DNA of 41,209 nucleotides from Cyanobacteria bacterium K_DeepCast_35m_m2_155 (GCA_016882285.1 VGQS01000007.1:1-41209), one strand, 5' to 3'; positions 27,057-37,594 are shown, numbered from the stretch's first letter. The notes: generated from the sequence alone by a model not told the origin. Numbers and translations are program-made.

Positions 27057-27454
27057 GCCCGAACACCGTCGTCTACTGGGGAACCGGTCGCCGCAAGACA
27101 GCTGTTGCCCGTGTCCGCATCGTGCCCGGCAAGGGGCAGGTCACCATCAATGGCCGTCCCGGTGACAACTACCTGAACTACAACCCGGTGTACCTGGCTG
27201 CCGTCAAGGCACCCCTGCAGACCCTGGGTCTGGCCAACGACTACGACATTTTGGTCAACGTTCGCGGCGGCGGCCTCACCGGCCAGGCCGATGCCATCAA
27301 ACAGGGTGCAGCCCGTGCTCTGTGCGATCTGAGCCCCGACAACCGCAAGCCACTGAAGACCGAGGGCCACCTGAGCCGCGACCCCCGCGCCAAGGAGCGC
27401 CGCAAGTACGGCCTGAAGAAAGCCCGCAAAGCTCCTCAGTTCTCCAAGCGCTGA
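27053..27454 (+). CDS. rpsI: 30S ribosomal protein S9
   Basis: The protein has 133 residues. It contains [40 protein letters not shown] and the C-terminal [12 protein letters not shown], whose last Lys-Arg contacts P-site tRNA. The start overlaps the rplM stop. Confidence 0.98.
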   Translation: MSPNTVVYWGTGRRKTAVARVRIVPGKGQVTINGRPGDNYLNYNPVYLAAVKAPLQTLGLANDYDILVNVRGGGLTGQADAIKQGAARALCDLSPDNRKPLKTEGHLSRDPRAKERRKYGLKKARKAPQFSKR

Positions 27455-27495
27455 TCCTTCAGCTCGCTTCGCTTCCCAGCTCGTTCCTATCCGTC

Positions 27496-27801
27496 ATGCC
27501 GAAGGCCGACATTCACCCCACCTGGTATCCCGATGCCAAGGTGATCTGCAATGGAGAGGTGGTGATGACCACTGGCTCCACCCAGCCTGAGATCCACGTC
27601 GACGTGTGGAGTGGCAACCACCCCTTCTACACAGGCACCCAGAAGATCCTCGATACCGAAGGTCGCGTGGATCGCTTCATGCGCAAGTACGGCATGGGTG
27701 GTGGTGATTCAGCCTCAGGGGCCAAAAAGGCCGCCCCATCCAAAGGCGCTGATTCACAAGAGACGACGGAAGCCAGCGAGGAAGCTCCGGCCAAGGCCTG
27801 A
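27496..27801 (+). CDS. rpmE: 50S ribosomal protein L31, zinc-free type
   Basis: ATG 27496 gives 101 residues starting MPKADIHPTWYPDAKVICNG. The L31 pattern is intact: EIHVDVWSGNHPFYTG and GRVDRFMRKYG. Only one cysteine is present, so the zinc-binding CxxC pair is missing. A Lys/Ala/Ser/Glu-rich tail of about 30 residues is an extension beyond the usual length of about 70. Confidence 0.96.
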   Translation: MPKADIHPTWYPDAKVICNGEVVMTTGSTQPEIHVDVWSGNHPFYTGTQKILDTEGRVDRFMRKYGMGGGDSASGAKKAAPSKGADSQETTEASEEAPAKA

Positions 27802-27829
27802 GCCGCACCTGAGCTGAACCTCCACAACC

Positions 27830-28930
<1,101 letters not shown>

Positions 28931-28942
28931 ATCAAGCGAAGC

Positions 28943-29446
28943 TCAGCTCAGACCGATCACGTATTTGGCCCATTCGCCGTGCCGTCCGGCGTTCATCTGA
29001 CGGGTGGCTTCAAAGCTCAGGGTGCTCAGCGGCCGGTGCGGCTCATGGCGCAGGGGCATGGCGGCCTCGCGCGGGGTGCGATTGCCCTTGCGCACGTTGC
29101 AGCTCAAGCAGGCCGTGGTGACGTTCTCCCAGCTGTCTGCTCCGCCGCGGCTACGCGGGAGCACATGGTCAATCGAGAGGGGTTCCTTGGTGGTGCCGCA
29201 GTATTGACAGCGATGGCCATCGCGCTGAAACACGTTGCGGCGCGTCAGGGGCAGGGGCCGGTACGGAACCCGCACGAACTGGCGCAGGCGGATCACCGTG
29301 GGCAGCAACACATCCGGCCGGAGAGCGCGGCTGGGATCATGCTCGACGCCCTCTGCCTTGCCCTTGAGCACCATCACCATGGCGCGGCGCCAGCTGGTGA
29401 TGTTCAGCGGCTCATACGAGGCATTGAGGACGAGAACCTGGCTCAT
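28943..29446 (-). CDS. HNH endonuclease family protein
   Basis: ATG 29446 gives 167 residues starting MSQVLVLNASYEPLNITSWR, the conserved opening of this widespread bacterial family. The HNH domain has zinc ligands C80-x2-C83 (CQYC) and C113-x2-C116 (CLSC), with the catalytic region LSIDHVLPRSRGGADSWENV, His94. The family's natural role is not established; the proteins are housekeeping-like and are not in restriction loci here. An in-frame extension to 29554 overlaps alr on the other strand and is rejected. The start is 86 bases from alr, divergent. Confidence 0.9.
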   Translation of the reverse strand: MSQVLVLNASYEPLNITSWRRAMVMVLKGKAEGVEHDPSRALRPDVLLPTVIRLRQFVRVPYRPLPLTRRNVFQRDGHRCQYCGTTKEPLSIDHVLPRSRGGADSWENVTTACLSCNVRKGNRTPREAAMPLRHEPHRPLSTLSFEATRQMNAGRHGEWAKYVIGLS

Positions 29447-29532
29447 GCCAGCTCCCAAGATGCACGGCATGCTAAGGGCGCTGGCAAGAAACAGATGGTG
29501 CTGAGGTTTACCCTTTGGGCTCGAACGAGGCC

Positions 29533-30717
29533 ATGAACACGCTCCCCCTGGCACCGGAGCCCGAACCCCATGAGGCGGGCTATTCGCGCCAGCGGGCCTG
29601 GGTGGAGGTTGATGCCGGCGCCATCACCCACAACGCCGCCACCCTTGTGGGGGCTCTGGCACACGGCTGCAGCCTGATGGCGGTGGTCAAAGCCGATGGC
29701 TACGGCCATGGGGCCGTACCGGTGGCCGAGGCCGCGCTGGCCGGTGGGGCCAGCTGCTTTGGGGTGGCCACCCTGGCCGAGGGGGTGCAGCTGCGGCGCG
29801 CCGGCATGTCGGCCCCCATCCTGGTGCTGGGCAATTTGATTCAGGCCGAAGAGCTGCGCAGCTGCCTGCGCTGGCAGCTGATGCCGACCCTCAGCGGCAT
29901 GCGCGAGGCGCTGCTGTGCCAAAACCTGGCCGCCGCCGCGGGACGCCCCATGCTGGTGCACCTCAAGCTCGACACCGGCATGGCCCGCCTTGGCATCGAC
30001 TGGCAGGAGGGGGCGCGGCTGGTGGCAGCGATTCATGAGCTGGCCGATGTCCAGCTGGCCGGCATCTATTCGCATCTGGCCTGCGCCGATGCAGCCCCAG
30101 CCGACGACGATGGTCTGACCACCACCCAGCAGCAGCGTTTCGAAACGGTGCTCGCAAGCCTGCGCCAGCAACAACTGGCGAGCGGCTGCCGCCACCTGGC
30201 CAATTCGGCCGGCACCCTGCGCAGCCGAGAGCTGCACTACGACCTGGTGCGGGTGGGGCTGGCCCTCTACGGCCACAGCCCCGCCCAGCACCTGAGCGCC
30301 TCCTCAGCGCTGCGGCCGGCCATGCAACTGCGGGCCCGCGTCAGCCTGATCCGCGAGGTGGGCAGCGGCGTGGGGGTCAGCTATGGGCACCGCTTCCGCA
30401 CCAGCCGACCCTCACGGTTGGCGGTGGTGGGCATCGGCTATGCCGATGGGGTGCCGCGGCAGCTCTCAGGAGCGATCAGTGCCCTGCATCACGGCAGGGC
30501 GATCCCCCAGGTGGGTGCGATCACCATGGACCAGCTGATCCTCGATGCCACCGACTGCCCCGAGCTCGAGGTGGGCTCGGTGGTCACCCTGCTGGGCCAT
30601 GACGAGGGGCTGAGCATTTCGCCCGAAGACTGGAGCTCCCGCTGCGGCACAATCCCCTGGGAGATCCTCTGCGGCTTCAAGCACCGGCTACCGCGCCTGA
30701 GTCTGGGGGCTCACTGA
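29533..30717 (+). CDS. alr: Alanine racemase
   Basis: ATG 29533 gives 394 residues; a TTG 18 bases earlier (29515) is possible. The PLP lysine is in AVVKADGYGHG (Lys53), and the TIM-barrel follows with LDTGMARLGI and IYSHLACAD. The catalytic Tyr of the second domain lies in GVSYGHRFRT, with AVVGIGYADGVPRQLSG and ITMDQLILDAT. It makes D-alanine for peptidoglycan. tRNA-Ser follows 19 bases downstream on the same strand. Confidence 0.97.
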   Translation: MNTLPLAPEPEPHEAGYSRQRAWVEVDAGAITHNAATLVGALAHGCSLMAVVKADGYGHGAVPVAEAALAGGASCFGVATLAEGVQLRRAGMSAPILVLGNLIQAEELRSCLRWQLMPTLSGMREALLCQNLAAAAGRPMLVHLKLDTGMARLGIDWQEGARLVAAIHELADVQLAGIYSHLACADAAPADDDGLTTTQQQRFETVLASLRQQQLASGCRHLANSAGTLRSRELHYDLVRVGLALYGHSPAQHLSASSALRPAMQLRARVSLIREVGSGVGVSYGHRFRTSRPSRLAVVGIGYADGVPRQLSGAISALHHGRAIPQVGAITMDQLILDATDCPELEVGSVVTLLGHDEGLSISPEDWSSRCGTIPWEILCGFKHRLPRLSLGAH

Positions 30718-30736
30718 TAAGCTCACTGCGGCCCCT

Positions 30737-30825
30737 GGAGAGGTGGCTGAGTGGTTGAAAGCGGCTCCCTGCTAAGGAGTTACAGGAGGCAACTTCTGTC
30801 GAGGGTTCGAATCCCTCCCTCTCCG
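30737..30825 (+). tRNA. tRNA-Ser (anticodon GCU)
   Basis: This 89-base class II tRNA has acceptor stem GGAGAGG/CCTCTCC with discriminator G, D arm with GAGTGGTTGAAAG, anticodon stem GCTCC/GGAGT around CTGCTAA (anticodon GCT), a long variable arm and T loop GGGTTCGAATCCC. CCA is not encoded. A short hairpin CTCCCC/GGGGAG at 30849-30867 follows without a T-run. Confidence 0.96.
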
Positions 30826-30900
30826 TTCTTACCGGTGTCTGCCTGAGTCTCCCCTCCATCTGGGGAGCTGCTCTGGCTTGGTTGTCGTTGCCCCGATCGC

Positions 30901-31824
30901 TCAGCCGAGCTGGTTGAGCCGGGCGGCCAGCTCGGGCAGCAAACCCTCGTCGGCAGCACACGCCTGACCCTCGCTCATGACCACCAGCAAGGTCGGGGCG
31001 ATGCCATCGGCCTCGACATAGGCCGCATCGTGGCGGGCGCGGCTCATCCAACCGGCCTTGCTCCACAGCCTGGCGCCGGCAGGCAGGCCCTCACCGATAA
31101 AGCCATCGACCTGGTTCTCAGGATCGGCAGCACGCCCTGCAGTCTCAAGACTGCGCTCAAGCAGCTGGCGCATGCGCGCGCAGGCCGGCGGTGAGACCAC
31201 CGCCGACGCGATCACCGCGTGCAGCAGGCGGGCGACACCATCGCTCGATAAGCGGTTGATGTTGCTGTTGTCTGGTCCATAGGACTGCCTCTCGCGGCCA
31301 TAGGGACCGTCATCCCAGGTTTTCTGGCAGGCATTCCAACCAGCCAGCTCTGGCCAGCCCAACGAGGCCAACCAACGGTTGACCAGCTGGCGCTGCTCGC
31401 ACCACAGCGCCCATGCCTCACCGCTGAGCTCAGGTCCGCCGGTGGTGCCGCTGAGCCGATCCAGCACATACGCGGTGGCGTTGTTGCTGGAGTGCATCAC
31501 CATCGCAGCCAGGGCGCGGTTGAGCTCGGGATCGGCACGCAGCAGATCCTGCTGGCGCCAGGCCTCAGCCGCGACCAGATACACCAGCTTCACCACGCTG
31601 GCGGGGTAACGCAGTTGATCACCGCGCCACGACGCGCCGGTCCAGGGGAGGCTCCAGTGGCTTTGGGGATCCGAGGCGGCCGCCGCATCGACCAACGACT
31701 GCGGATAGCGCAGCCAGGTGATCGAGACCTGCTCTGAAAGGCCAGGGCGGCCATCGAGCTCCAGCGCACGCACCAGATCCGCCAGGCACTGGCCCATGGC
31801 CGGATCCGGGTTGTAGAACGCCAT
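30901..31824 (-). CDS. Class A beta-lactamase-like serine hydrolase
   Basis: ATG 31824 gives 307 residues. The SxxK motif is YPASVVKL (Ser76, Lys79), SxN is represented by SSNNATAYV (113-115), and the KTG-like box is SKAGW near the C-terminus. The fold is that of class A beta-lactamases and D,D-peptidases, but the Glu-containing omega loop of true beta-lactamases could not be identified. No signal peptide is evident, unusual for cell-wall enzymes, so substrate and location remain open. Homologs are annotated as serine hydrolases in cyanobacteria. The divergent NlpC/P60 start is only 20 bases away, and that gene is also a possible cell-wall enzyme. Confidence 0.85.
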   Translation of the reverse strand: MAFYNPDPAMGQCLADLVRALELDGRPGLSEQVSITWLRYPQSLVDAAAASDPQSHWSLPWTGASWRGDQLRYPASVVKLVYLVAAEAWRQQDLLRADPELNRALAAMVMHSSNNATAYVLDRLSGTTGGPELSGEAWALWCEQRQLVNRWLASLGWPELAGWNACQKTWDDGPYGRERQSYGPDNSNINRLSSDGVARLLHAVIASAVVSPPACARMRQLLERSLETAGRAADPENQVDGFIGEGLPAGARLWSKAGWMSRARHDAAYVEADGIAPTLLVVMSEGQACAADEGLLPELAARLNQLG

Positions 31825-31844
31825 CACAGAGGCCTGTTGTTGCG

Positions 31845-32579
31845 GTGAGATTAGGGACCCTGGCTGCCGTTGAACTGCTGCATGCCGGCACGGTCTGGGA
31901 GCTGCTGAGGCCACTCAACGGCTACAGCCGCCCCAGCGGCCAGGGGCTGGCCACCCAGGCCTGGGCTGGCCGGCAGCTGCAACTGCTGCCGCGCCCTGCG
32001 GGGCTCCACAGGCTGCGGGCACGGTTGCTTGACGACGGCTACCCGTGCTGGATCGAACCTGACGCTCTGTTGGGCTCGGCCCAGCTGGCGACGCGCCGCC
32101 CCCAGCAGCTGCTCGATGGGCCCACCATTGCGCGGCAGATTCCGGCGGTGCTGGCCTTTGCCACAGCGGCACTGGCGCTGCCCAACCGCTACCTGTGGGG
32201 CGGCAGTCTGGGTCCCGATTACGACTGCTCTGGGCTGGTGCAACGCGCCTTTGCCGCAGCCGGCATCTGGATCCCCCGCGACGCCTACCTGCAAGAGCGC
32301 TTTTGCCAACCGGTGGCCGTGCGGCCAGGGGTACTGCATGCCCTACTGCCTGGGGATCTGATCTTTTTTGGCCTGCCGCAGCGCTGCACCCATGTGGGCC
32401 TGCATCTCGGCGAGGGGCGCTACCTGCACAGCTCGGGGCAGGAGCATGGCCGCGGCGGGCTGGGAATCGATGATCTCGCCCCCCAGAACCCAGATCCGGT
32501 TGCGAGCCACTACCGCAGGCAGCTGCGTGGCGCCGGTCGCGTGGTGCGCTGCCATGACGGCAGCGCACTGCCCGCGTAG
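31845..32579 (+). CDS. NlpC/P60-family cysteine peptidase with N-terminal SH3-like region
   Basis: The protein starts at GTG 31845 with 244 residues. An SH3b-like N-terminal region (about 5-75) precedes an NlpC/P60 domain with Cys128 in YDCSGLVQRAF, His183 in THVGLHLGEG and His195 in YLHSSG, the catalytic triad. The domain order matches cyanobacterial gamma-D-glutamyl-diamino-acid peptidases that trim peptidoglycan fragments, such as the studied Anabaena and Nostoc enzymes. No signal peptide is seen, which fits cytoplasmic recycling. It is followed after nine bases by a glycosyltransferase gene. Confidence 0.9.
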   Translation: MRLGTLAAVELLHAGTVWELLRPLNGYSRPSGQGLATQAWAGRQLQLLPRPAGLHRLRARLLDDGYPCWIEPDALLGSAQLATRRPQQLLDGPTIARQIPAVLAFATAALALPNRYLWGGSLGPDYDCSGLVQRAFAAAGIWIPRDAYLQERFCQPVAVRPGVLHALLPGDLIFFGLPQRCTHVGLHLGEGRYLHSSGQEHGRGGLGIDDLAPQNPDPVASHYRRQLRGAGRVVRCHDGSALPA

Positions 32580-32588
32580 GGTCACGCC

Positions 32589-33569
32589 ATGGCAACGGAC
32601 CTGGCCCTTTCGGTGGTGGTGCCGCTGTTCAACGAGGAGGACTCGCTCGAGCCCCTGGTGGAGCAGCTGCTCAGCGTGCTCAGGCCCCTGGGGCTTGGCT
32701 TTGAGCTGGTGATGGTCGACGACGGCTCGCGCGATGGCACCCCGGCCAAGCTCGCGCAACTGAGCGAGCGGGTCGATGAGCTCGTCGCTGTGCTGCTGCG
32801 GCGCAACTACGGCCAGACCGCCGCCATGGCCGCAGGCTTCGATGCCAGCTGCGGCCGGGTGATCGTGACCCTGGATGGCGACCTGCAGAACGACCCTGCC
32901 GACATTCCGCAGCTGCTCGGCAAGCTCAATGAGGGCTACGACCTGGTGAGCGGCTGGCGCCACCAGCGCCAGGACGCGGCACTCAGTCGATTGCTACCCA
33001 GCAAGCTGGCCAACCGGTTGATTGCCCGCGTCACCGGTGTTCAGCTGCACGACTACGGCTGCTCGCTGAAGGCCTACCGCCGCGAGGTGATTGATGACAT
33101 GAACCTCTACGGCGAGCTGCACCGGTTTTTACCGGCCCTGGCCTTCATCGAAGGCGCCCGCATTGCCGAGGTCAGGGTCCGTCACCACAGGCGCCGCTTT
33201 GGCCGCAGCCACTACGGCATCGATCGCACCATCCGGGTGTTGATGGATCTGCTGACGGTCTGGTTCATGAAGCGCTTTCTGACCCGGCCGATGCACGTGT
33301 TCGGCCTCGCCGGGCTTGGCGCGATCGGCGTCGGTGGCATCACGGTGCTGTGGCTGGTGGTCGAAAAGCTGCTGGGAGCCGAGATCGGCGGCCGGCCGCT
33401 GCTGCTCATGGGGTTGATGAGCTTTCTCAGCGGCATTCAGCTGCTCTGCTTCGGCCTGCTGGCCGAGCTGCAGATGCGCACCTATCACGAAAGCCAGAAC
33501 CGGCCGATCTACCGGGTGCGCACCACGTTGCGCGCCAACGCTGCAGCATTGCGCGGCAAACGGGGCTGA
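32589..33569 (+). CDS. Membrane-associated glycosyltransferase family 2 (DPM1/GtrB-like)
   Basis: The protein has 326 residues. The GT-A domain has LSVVVPLFNEEDSLEPLVEQ, MVDDGSRDGT and the metal-binding DGDLQNDP (about 96-103). KLANRLIARVTGV and HDYGCSLKAYRREV are typical of polyprenyl-phosphate sugar transferases. Two C-terminal membrane segments lie at about 236-260 and 268-292. Such enzymes load sugar onto undecaprenyl phosphate at the inner face of the membrane. The sugar and target are unknown. The last 61 bases overlap the convergent gene at 33509. Confidence 0.9.
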   Translation: MATDLALSVVVPLFNEEDSLEPLVEQLLSVLRPLGLGFELVMVDDGSRDGTPAKLAQLSERVDELVAVLLRRNYGQTAAMAAGFDASCGRVIVTLDGDLQNDPADIPQLLGKLNEGYDLVSGWRHQRQDAALSRLLPSKLANRLIARVTGVQLHDYGCSLKAYRREVIDDMNLYGELHRFLPALAFIEGARIAEVRVRHHRRRFGRSHYGIDRTIRVLMDLLTVWFMKRFLTRPMHVFGLAGLGAIGVGGITVLWLVVEKLLGAEIGGRPLLLMGLMSFLSGIQLLCFGLLAELQMRTYHESQNRPIYRVRTTLRANAAALRGKRG

Positions 33570-33994
33570 TCAGCAGGGGCAGGCGCCGGGCGACCACGAA
33601 AAGCATTGATCGCAGACGCAGCGGCCAACACCACAGCAGGATTGCTGTCGCGCAGACCGCGCTTGATCAGGGTCAGCGCGCGGCGATCGGGCTGCACCTG
33701 CAGCTCCTGCATCACCGCCAATCGCGATCCGGGGTCCTTGCCCATCGACACAGACAGTTGCCGCAGCCGCTGCAAACGGCGGCCAGCCGGGGCTGCGGCA
33801 GCAACCGGCTTCGCCAGAGGGCCCGATGGGGCCGCTGCCGGTGGCGTGACGCTCAGAACCCTGGCCAGGGGCGAACTGCCACCCCCCCCTGTGAGCCGAT
33901 CGCTTGGCTGCGCTGAGAGCTGGGGGCGCCGGCGGCTGATCAACCAGATCAGCACGGCGAGCAGTGAGGCACCAAGGGCAAGCGGGGTCTGCAT
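33509..33994 (-). CDS. Membrane-anchored hypothetical protein with a HEAT-like helical region
   Basis: The protein has 161 residues, starting MQTPLALGASLLAVLIWLIS; the hydrophobic N-terminus (4-19) is a likely membrane anchor, followed by RRR. A Pro/Ala/Ser/Gly-rich linker (about 25-72) leads to a helical part (73-135) with DRRALTLIKRGLRDSNPAV and VVLAAASAINAFRG, which resembles one HEAT-type repeat. I do not recognise the family with certainty. Its 3' end overlaps the glycosyltransferase gene by 61 bases in convergent orientation. Confidence 0.65.
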   Translation of the reverse strand: MQTPLALGASLLAVLIWLISRRRPQLSAQPSDRLTGGGGSSPLARVLSVTPPAAAPSGPLAKPVAAAAPAGRRLQRLRQLSVSMGKDPGSRLAVMQELQVQPDRRALTLIKRGLRDSNPAVVLAAASAINAFRGRPAPAPADQPRLPRNAAALARNVVRTR

Positions 33995-34084
33995 GGATTG
34001 AACTTTTATGTCGCCCCGCCAGAAGCAAGCGGATGGCTCAAAACATGCTCCGTACAGTACGCCTGATTCCCATTGGCCTGTGCC

Positions 34085-34201
34085 ATGACTGGAGATTTTG
34101 CTGCTGCCTGGATGCCTTCGGTGTTCATTCCCCTGGTGGGGATCGTGGGCCCGGCAGTGGCGATGGCCCTTCTGTTCAACGTGATCGAAGCCCGCAACTG
34201 A
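34085..34201 (+). CDS. psaI: Photosystem I reaction centre subunit VIII (PsaI)
   Basis: A 38-residue membrane peptide runs from ATG 34085: MTGDFAAAWMPSVFIPLVGI, then VGPAVAMALLFNVIEARN. One transmembrane helix and the typical PsaI beginning are seen. PsaI supports the trimer domain together with PsaL, whose gene follows 36 bases later. Upstream, CGTACAGTACG (34051-34061) is a small palindrome that includes TACAGT, a possible -10 element. Confidence 0.88.
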   Translation: MTGDFAAAWMPSVFIPLVGIVGPAVAMALLFNVIEARN

Positions 34202-34237
34202 GCACCGCTCAGCGATTCAGCACACCCTCTGAACCCA

Positions 34238-34729
34238 ATGACCGTCACCCCTGTGGCCGACCCGACCGTCGGCAACCTGGCTACACCCGTCAACAGCAGC
34301 TACTTCACACGGGCGTTCCTCAACGCACTGCCCGCCTATCGCCCGTCGCTGTCGCCCAACCGGCGTGGCCTTGAAGTGGGAATGGCCCATGGGTTCTTCC
34401 TGTATGGCCCCTTTGCCATCACCGGCCCGCTGCGCGCGACCGAGTACGCCAGCACCGCAGGTCTTTTGGCCGCCATCGGTCTGGTCTCGATCCTGACGGT
34501 GTGCCTCTCGATCTACGGCACCGCCGGCACTGGCCCCAATGTGCAGCCGGCTGACGCCACGATCGACAACCCTCCTGCTGATCTGTTCACCAAGGCCGGC
34601 TGGGCAGAATTTGCCAGCGGTTTCTGGCTGGGTGGTTGCGGTGGCGCCGCCTTTGCCTGGTTCCTGGCCAGCACCGCCGTTGTAGCTCCGCTGGTGAAGA
34701 TTGCTGGTGGCGTCTGGAGTGTGGGCTGA
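34238..34729 (+). CDS. psaL: Photosystem I reaction centre subunit XI (PsaL)
   Basis: The protein has 163 residues. It contains [41 protein letters not shown] and [20 protein letters not shown]. Membrane helices lie near 70-95 and 125-155. PsaL holds the photosystem I trimer together in cyanobacteria. It ends 46 bases before a strong terminator; psaI-psaL is probably a two-gene operon. Confidence 0.97.
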   Translation: MTVTPVADPTVGNLATPVNSSYFTRAFLNALPAYRPSLSPNRRGLEVGMAHGFFLYGPFAITGPLRATEYASTAGLLAAIGLVSILTVCLSIYGTAGTGPNVQPADATIDNPPADLFTKAGWAEFASGFWLGGCGGAAFAWFLASTAVVAPLVKIAGGVWSVG

Positions 34730-34775
34730 GCCCAGAGGCCAGCCATCGCTCGATCCAACACCAAGCAAGACCGCA

Positions 34776-34802
34776 AGCCCCGCCGACAAGCGGGGCTTTT
34801 TT
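34776..34802 (+). terminator. Intrinsic terminator after psaL
   Basis: AGCCCCGC and GCGGGGCT form a perfect 8-bp stem around CGACAA, followed by a run of T on the plus strand. Confidence 0.92.
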
Positions 34803-34902
34803 GATGCGCACGCAGCCTGGCAGGCTCCCAGCGCGGCGTGAAACCAAGCGCAGCGCCACACTGGAGCTGTGGCAGAAGGCTCCCGTGAACGCGCCCCGCA
34901 CC

Positions 34903-35220
34903 ATGCACCAGCGCAGACGCCAGGCCATCGCGCCGCTGATGGGCATGGCAGCGGCCATCACGCTGGCGCTGCTCAACGCCGGCTGCCGTCATGAGACGCC
35001 TCAGGGCAGCGGCCCCAAGGGCTCAGGGTCTGCACCACCGGCGGCAGCTCCTAGCGCAGACAAGCAGCAGGAGCTCAAGCAACAGCAGCAGCAACGGATC
35101 GGCCACGCCGCCACCTTGCGCTGCCTGCGCGGTGAGCGCGGCACCACCGATGGCGATGAACTGCGCTGCGAAGACTGGCGCTATGTGATCGGCAACTACG
35201 CCATCGCCAATGGCAACTAG
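34903..35220 (+). CDS. Small putative lipoprotein of unknown function
   Basis: ATG 34903 gives 105 residues; a GTG at 34885 is an alternative. The basic N-terminus MHQRRRQAIAP is followed by the hydrophobic stretch MGMAAAITLALLNAGC, whose LNAGC resembles a lipobox, though Asn at -3 is atypical. Then comes a Pro/Gly/Ser linker, a Gln-rich run (QQELKQQQQQRIG) and a short C-terminal domain with two cysteines (TLRCLRGERGTTDGDELRCE) that could form a disulfide. I do not recognise the family. It lies between the two photosystem I terminators. Confidence 0.6.
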   Translation: MHQRRRQAIAPLMGMAAAITLALLNAGCRHETPQGSGPKGSGSAPPAAAPSADKQQELKQQQQQRIGHAATLRCLRGERGTTDGDELRCEDWRYVIGNYAIANGN

Positions 35221-35294
35221 CTGCGCTCAGGCAAACGTTTTGGCGACGGCCGCAGCGACAACAGGTGGGCGTTGGGCCTGCCAACCATCACCAA

Positions 35295-35321
35295 CAAAAA
35301 ACCCCGGCTTGCGCCGGGGTT
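35295..35321 (-). terminator. Intrinsic terminator after psaB
   Basis: AACCCCGGC and GCCGGGGTT form a perfect 9-bp stem around a 4-base loop. On the minus strand it is followed by a T-run (A at 35295-35299), ending the psaA-psaB transcript. Confidence 0.9.
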
Positions 35322-35355
35322 GATGCGTCCTTCGAGGGTTGTCGTTGCGGCTGGA

Positions 35356-37575
35356 TCAGCCGAACTTGCCTGAGGTCGAGGCGATCAGGAAGGCCGCGTA
35401 GGTCACGAAGTAGCCCACGGTGAAGTGAGCCAGACCGACGACGCGGGCCTGAACGATCGAGAGAGCCACAGGCTTGTCACGCCAGCCCACCAGGTTGGCG
35501 AGCGGGGTGCGCTGATGAGCCCAGACGATGGTCTCGATCAGCTCCTGCCAATAACCACGCCAGGAGATCAGGAACATGAAGCCGGTTGCCCAGATCAGGT
35601 GCCCGAACAGGAACATCCAGGCCCAGACGGCGAGGTTGTTCGTGCCAGCGGGGTTGTAGCCGTTGATCAGCTGGGAGCTGTTGAGCCACAGGTAATCACG
35701 GAACCAGCCCATCAGATAGGTGCTGGATTCGTTGAACTGAGCCACATTGCCCTGCCAGATGGCGAGGTGCTTCCAGTGCCAGTAGAAGGTCAGCCAACCC
35801 ACGGTGTTCAGGGCCCAGAAGACAGCCAGGTAGAAGGCGTCCCAGGCACTGATGTCACAGGTACCGCCACGGCCGGGGCCGTCGCAGGGGAAGGAGTAGC
35901 CGAAGTCCTTCTTGTCGGGCATCAGCTTGGAGCCGCGGGCATCCAGCGCACCCTTCACAAGGATCAGGGTGGTGGTGTGCAGGCCCAGAGCGATGGCGTG
36001 GTGAACCAGGAAGTCACCAGGACCGATCTGCAGGAAGAGGCTGTTGTTGCCGGCGTTGATGCCATCGAGCCAGCCGGGCAGCCAGACGGCGCCGGGGCCA
36101 GGGGCATTGCTCACCAGGCTGTCGGGGTTCGACAGCAGCACGTTCATGCCGTAGATCGCCTTGCCTGAAGCGGCCTGGACAAACTGAGCAAAGACGGGCT
36201 CAACCAGAATCTGCTTCTCGGGGGTACCGAAGGCCACGACCACATCGTTGTGAACGTAGAGGCCCAGGGTATGGAAACCGAGGAACAGGGACACCCAGCT
36301 CAGGTGGCTGATGATCGCTTCTTTGTGCTCGAGCATCCGGGCCAACACATTGTTCTTGTTGGCTTCGGGGTCGTAGTCACGGATGAAGAAGATCGCACCG
36401 TGGGCAAAGGCACCGCACATCAGAAAGATGGCGATGTACTGGTGGTGGGTGTAGAGGGCAGCCTGCGTCGTGTAGTCCTTGGCGATGAACGCATAGGACG
36501 GCATCGAATACATGTGCTGCGCCACCAGGCTCGTCACCACACCGAGGCTGGCCAGGGCCAGACCCAGTTGGAAGTGGAGCGAGTTGTTGATGGTGTCGTA
36601 GAGACCTTTGTGGCCGGCGCCCAGATCACCAGGGGTGCCCTTGGGCGGGTTGTGGGCTTCGAGGATCTCGCGGATCGAGTGACCGATACCGAAGTTGGTG
36701 CGGTACATGTGACCGGCGATCACGAACAGGCAGCCGATCGCCAGGTGGTGATGGGCAATGTCCGTGAGCCACAGGGCTTCGGTCTGGGGGTGGAAGCCAC
36801 CCAGGAAGGTCAGGATCGCGGTGCCTGCGCCTTCAGAGGTCCCGAACACCTGGTAGGCGGTGTCGGGGTTCTGGGCGTAGACGCCCCAGTTACCGGTGAA
36901 GAAGGGACCCAGACCTGCGGGGTGCGGCAGCACCGAGAGGAAGTTGTCCCAGCCGACGTGCTGACCGCGGGCTTCAGGAATCGCCACGTGGACCAGGTGA
37001 CCGGCCCAGGCGATGGAGCTGAAGCCAAACAGCACCGCAAGGTGGTGGTTCAGACGGGATTCAGCGTTCTTGAACCAGGCCAGTGAAGGCCGGAACTTGG
37101 GCTGAAGGTGGAGCCAACCGGCGAACAGGGCCCAGGCCGAGAGGATCATCATGAAGATGGATCCCTGGTACAGCTCGGCGTTGGTGCGCATGCCGATCGT
37201 GTACCACCAGTGGTACAGACCGGAATAGGCAATGTTCACAGGGGAGCTGGCGCCGGCCTGGGTGAAGGCGGCGATGGCTCCTTGGCCGAAGTGCGGATCC
37301 CAGATCGCGTGAGCGATCGGACGCACGTGCAGAGGATCGGCGACCCACTGCTCGAAGTTGCCCTGCCAGGCGATATGGAACAGGTTGCCCGAAACCCAGA
37401 GGCCAATGATGGCCAGGTGACCGAAATGGGTGGAGAACAGCTTTTGGTAAAGCCGTTCTTCGGTCATGCCGTCGTGGCTCTCGAAATCGTGAGCCGTGGC
37501 AATGCCGTACCAAATACGGCGGGTTGTCGGGTCCTGTGCCAGACCCTGGCTGAACGAAGGAAATTTCGTTGCCAT
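35356..37575 (-). CDS. psaB: Photosystem I P700 apoprotein A2 (PsaB)
   Basis: ATG 37575 gives 739 residues starting [20 protein letters not shown]. The cysteines binding the shared 4Fe-4S cluster Fx are in [18 protein letters not shown]. The eleven membrane helices carry the many chlorophyll-ligand histidines, for example [20 protein letters not shown]. PsaB and PsaA form the heterodimer core that binds P700. The psaA stop lies 19 bases upstream, so the two are co-transcribed. A frame extension to 37704 overlaps psaA and is rejected. Confidence 0.99.
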   Translation of the reverse strand: MATKFPSFSQGLAQDPTTRRIWYGIATAHDFESHDGMTEERLYQKLFSTHFGHLAIIGLWVSGNLFHIAWQGNFEQWVADPLHVRPIAHAIWDPHFGQGAIAAFTQAGASSPVNIAYSGLYHWWYTIGMRTNAELYQGSIFMMILSAWALFAGWLHLQPKFRPSLAWFKNAESRLNHHLAVLFGFSSIAWAGHLVHVAIPEARGQHVGWDNFLSVLPHPAGLGPFFTGNWGVYAQNPDTAYQVFGTSEGAGTAILTFLGGFHPQTEALWLTDIAHHHLAIGCLFVIAGHMYRTNFGIGHSIREILEAHNPPKGTPGDLGAGHKGLYDTINNSLHFQLGLALASLGVVTSLVAQHMYSMPSYAFIAKDYTTQAALYTHHQYIAIFLMCGAFAHGAIFFIRDYDPEANKNNVLARMLEHKEAIISHLSWVSLFLGFHTLGLYVHNDVVVAFGTPEKQILVEPVFAQFVQAASGKAIYGMNVLLSNPDSLVSNAPGPGAVWLPGWLDGINAGNNSLFLQIGPGDFLVHHAIALGLHTTTLILVKGALDARGSKLMPDKKDFGYSFPCDGPGRGGTCDISAWDAFYLAVFWALNTVGWLTFYWHWKHLAIWQGNVAQFNESSTYLMGWFRDYLWLNSSQLINGYNPAGTNNLAVWAWMFLFGHLIWATGFMFLISWRGYWQELIETIVWAHQRTPLANLVGWRDKPVALSIVQARVVGLAHFTVGYFVTYAAFLIASTSGKFG

Positions 37576-37594
37576 TGGGAAAGGTGAGGAAAGG

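Noticed and set aside
30849-30867. Hairpin after tRNA-Ser as a terminator
   Set aside because: The 6-bp stem CTCCCC/GGGGAG is not followed by a T-run, so the evidence is too weak to list it as a terminator.
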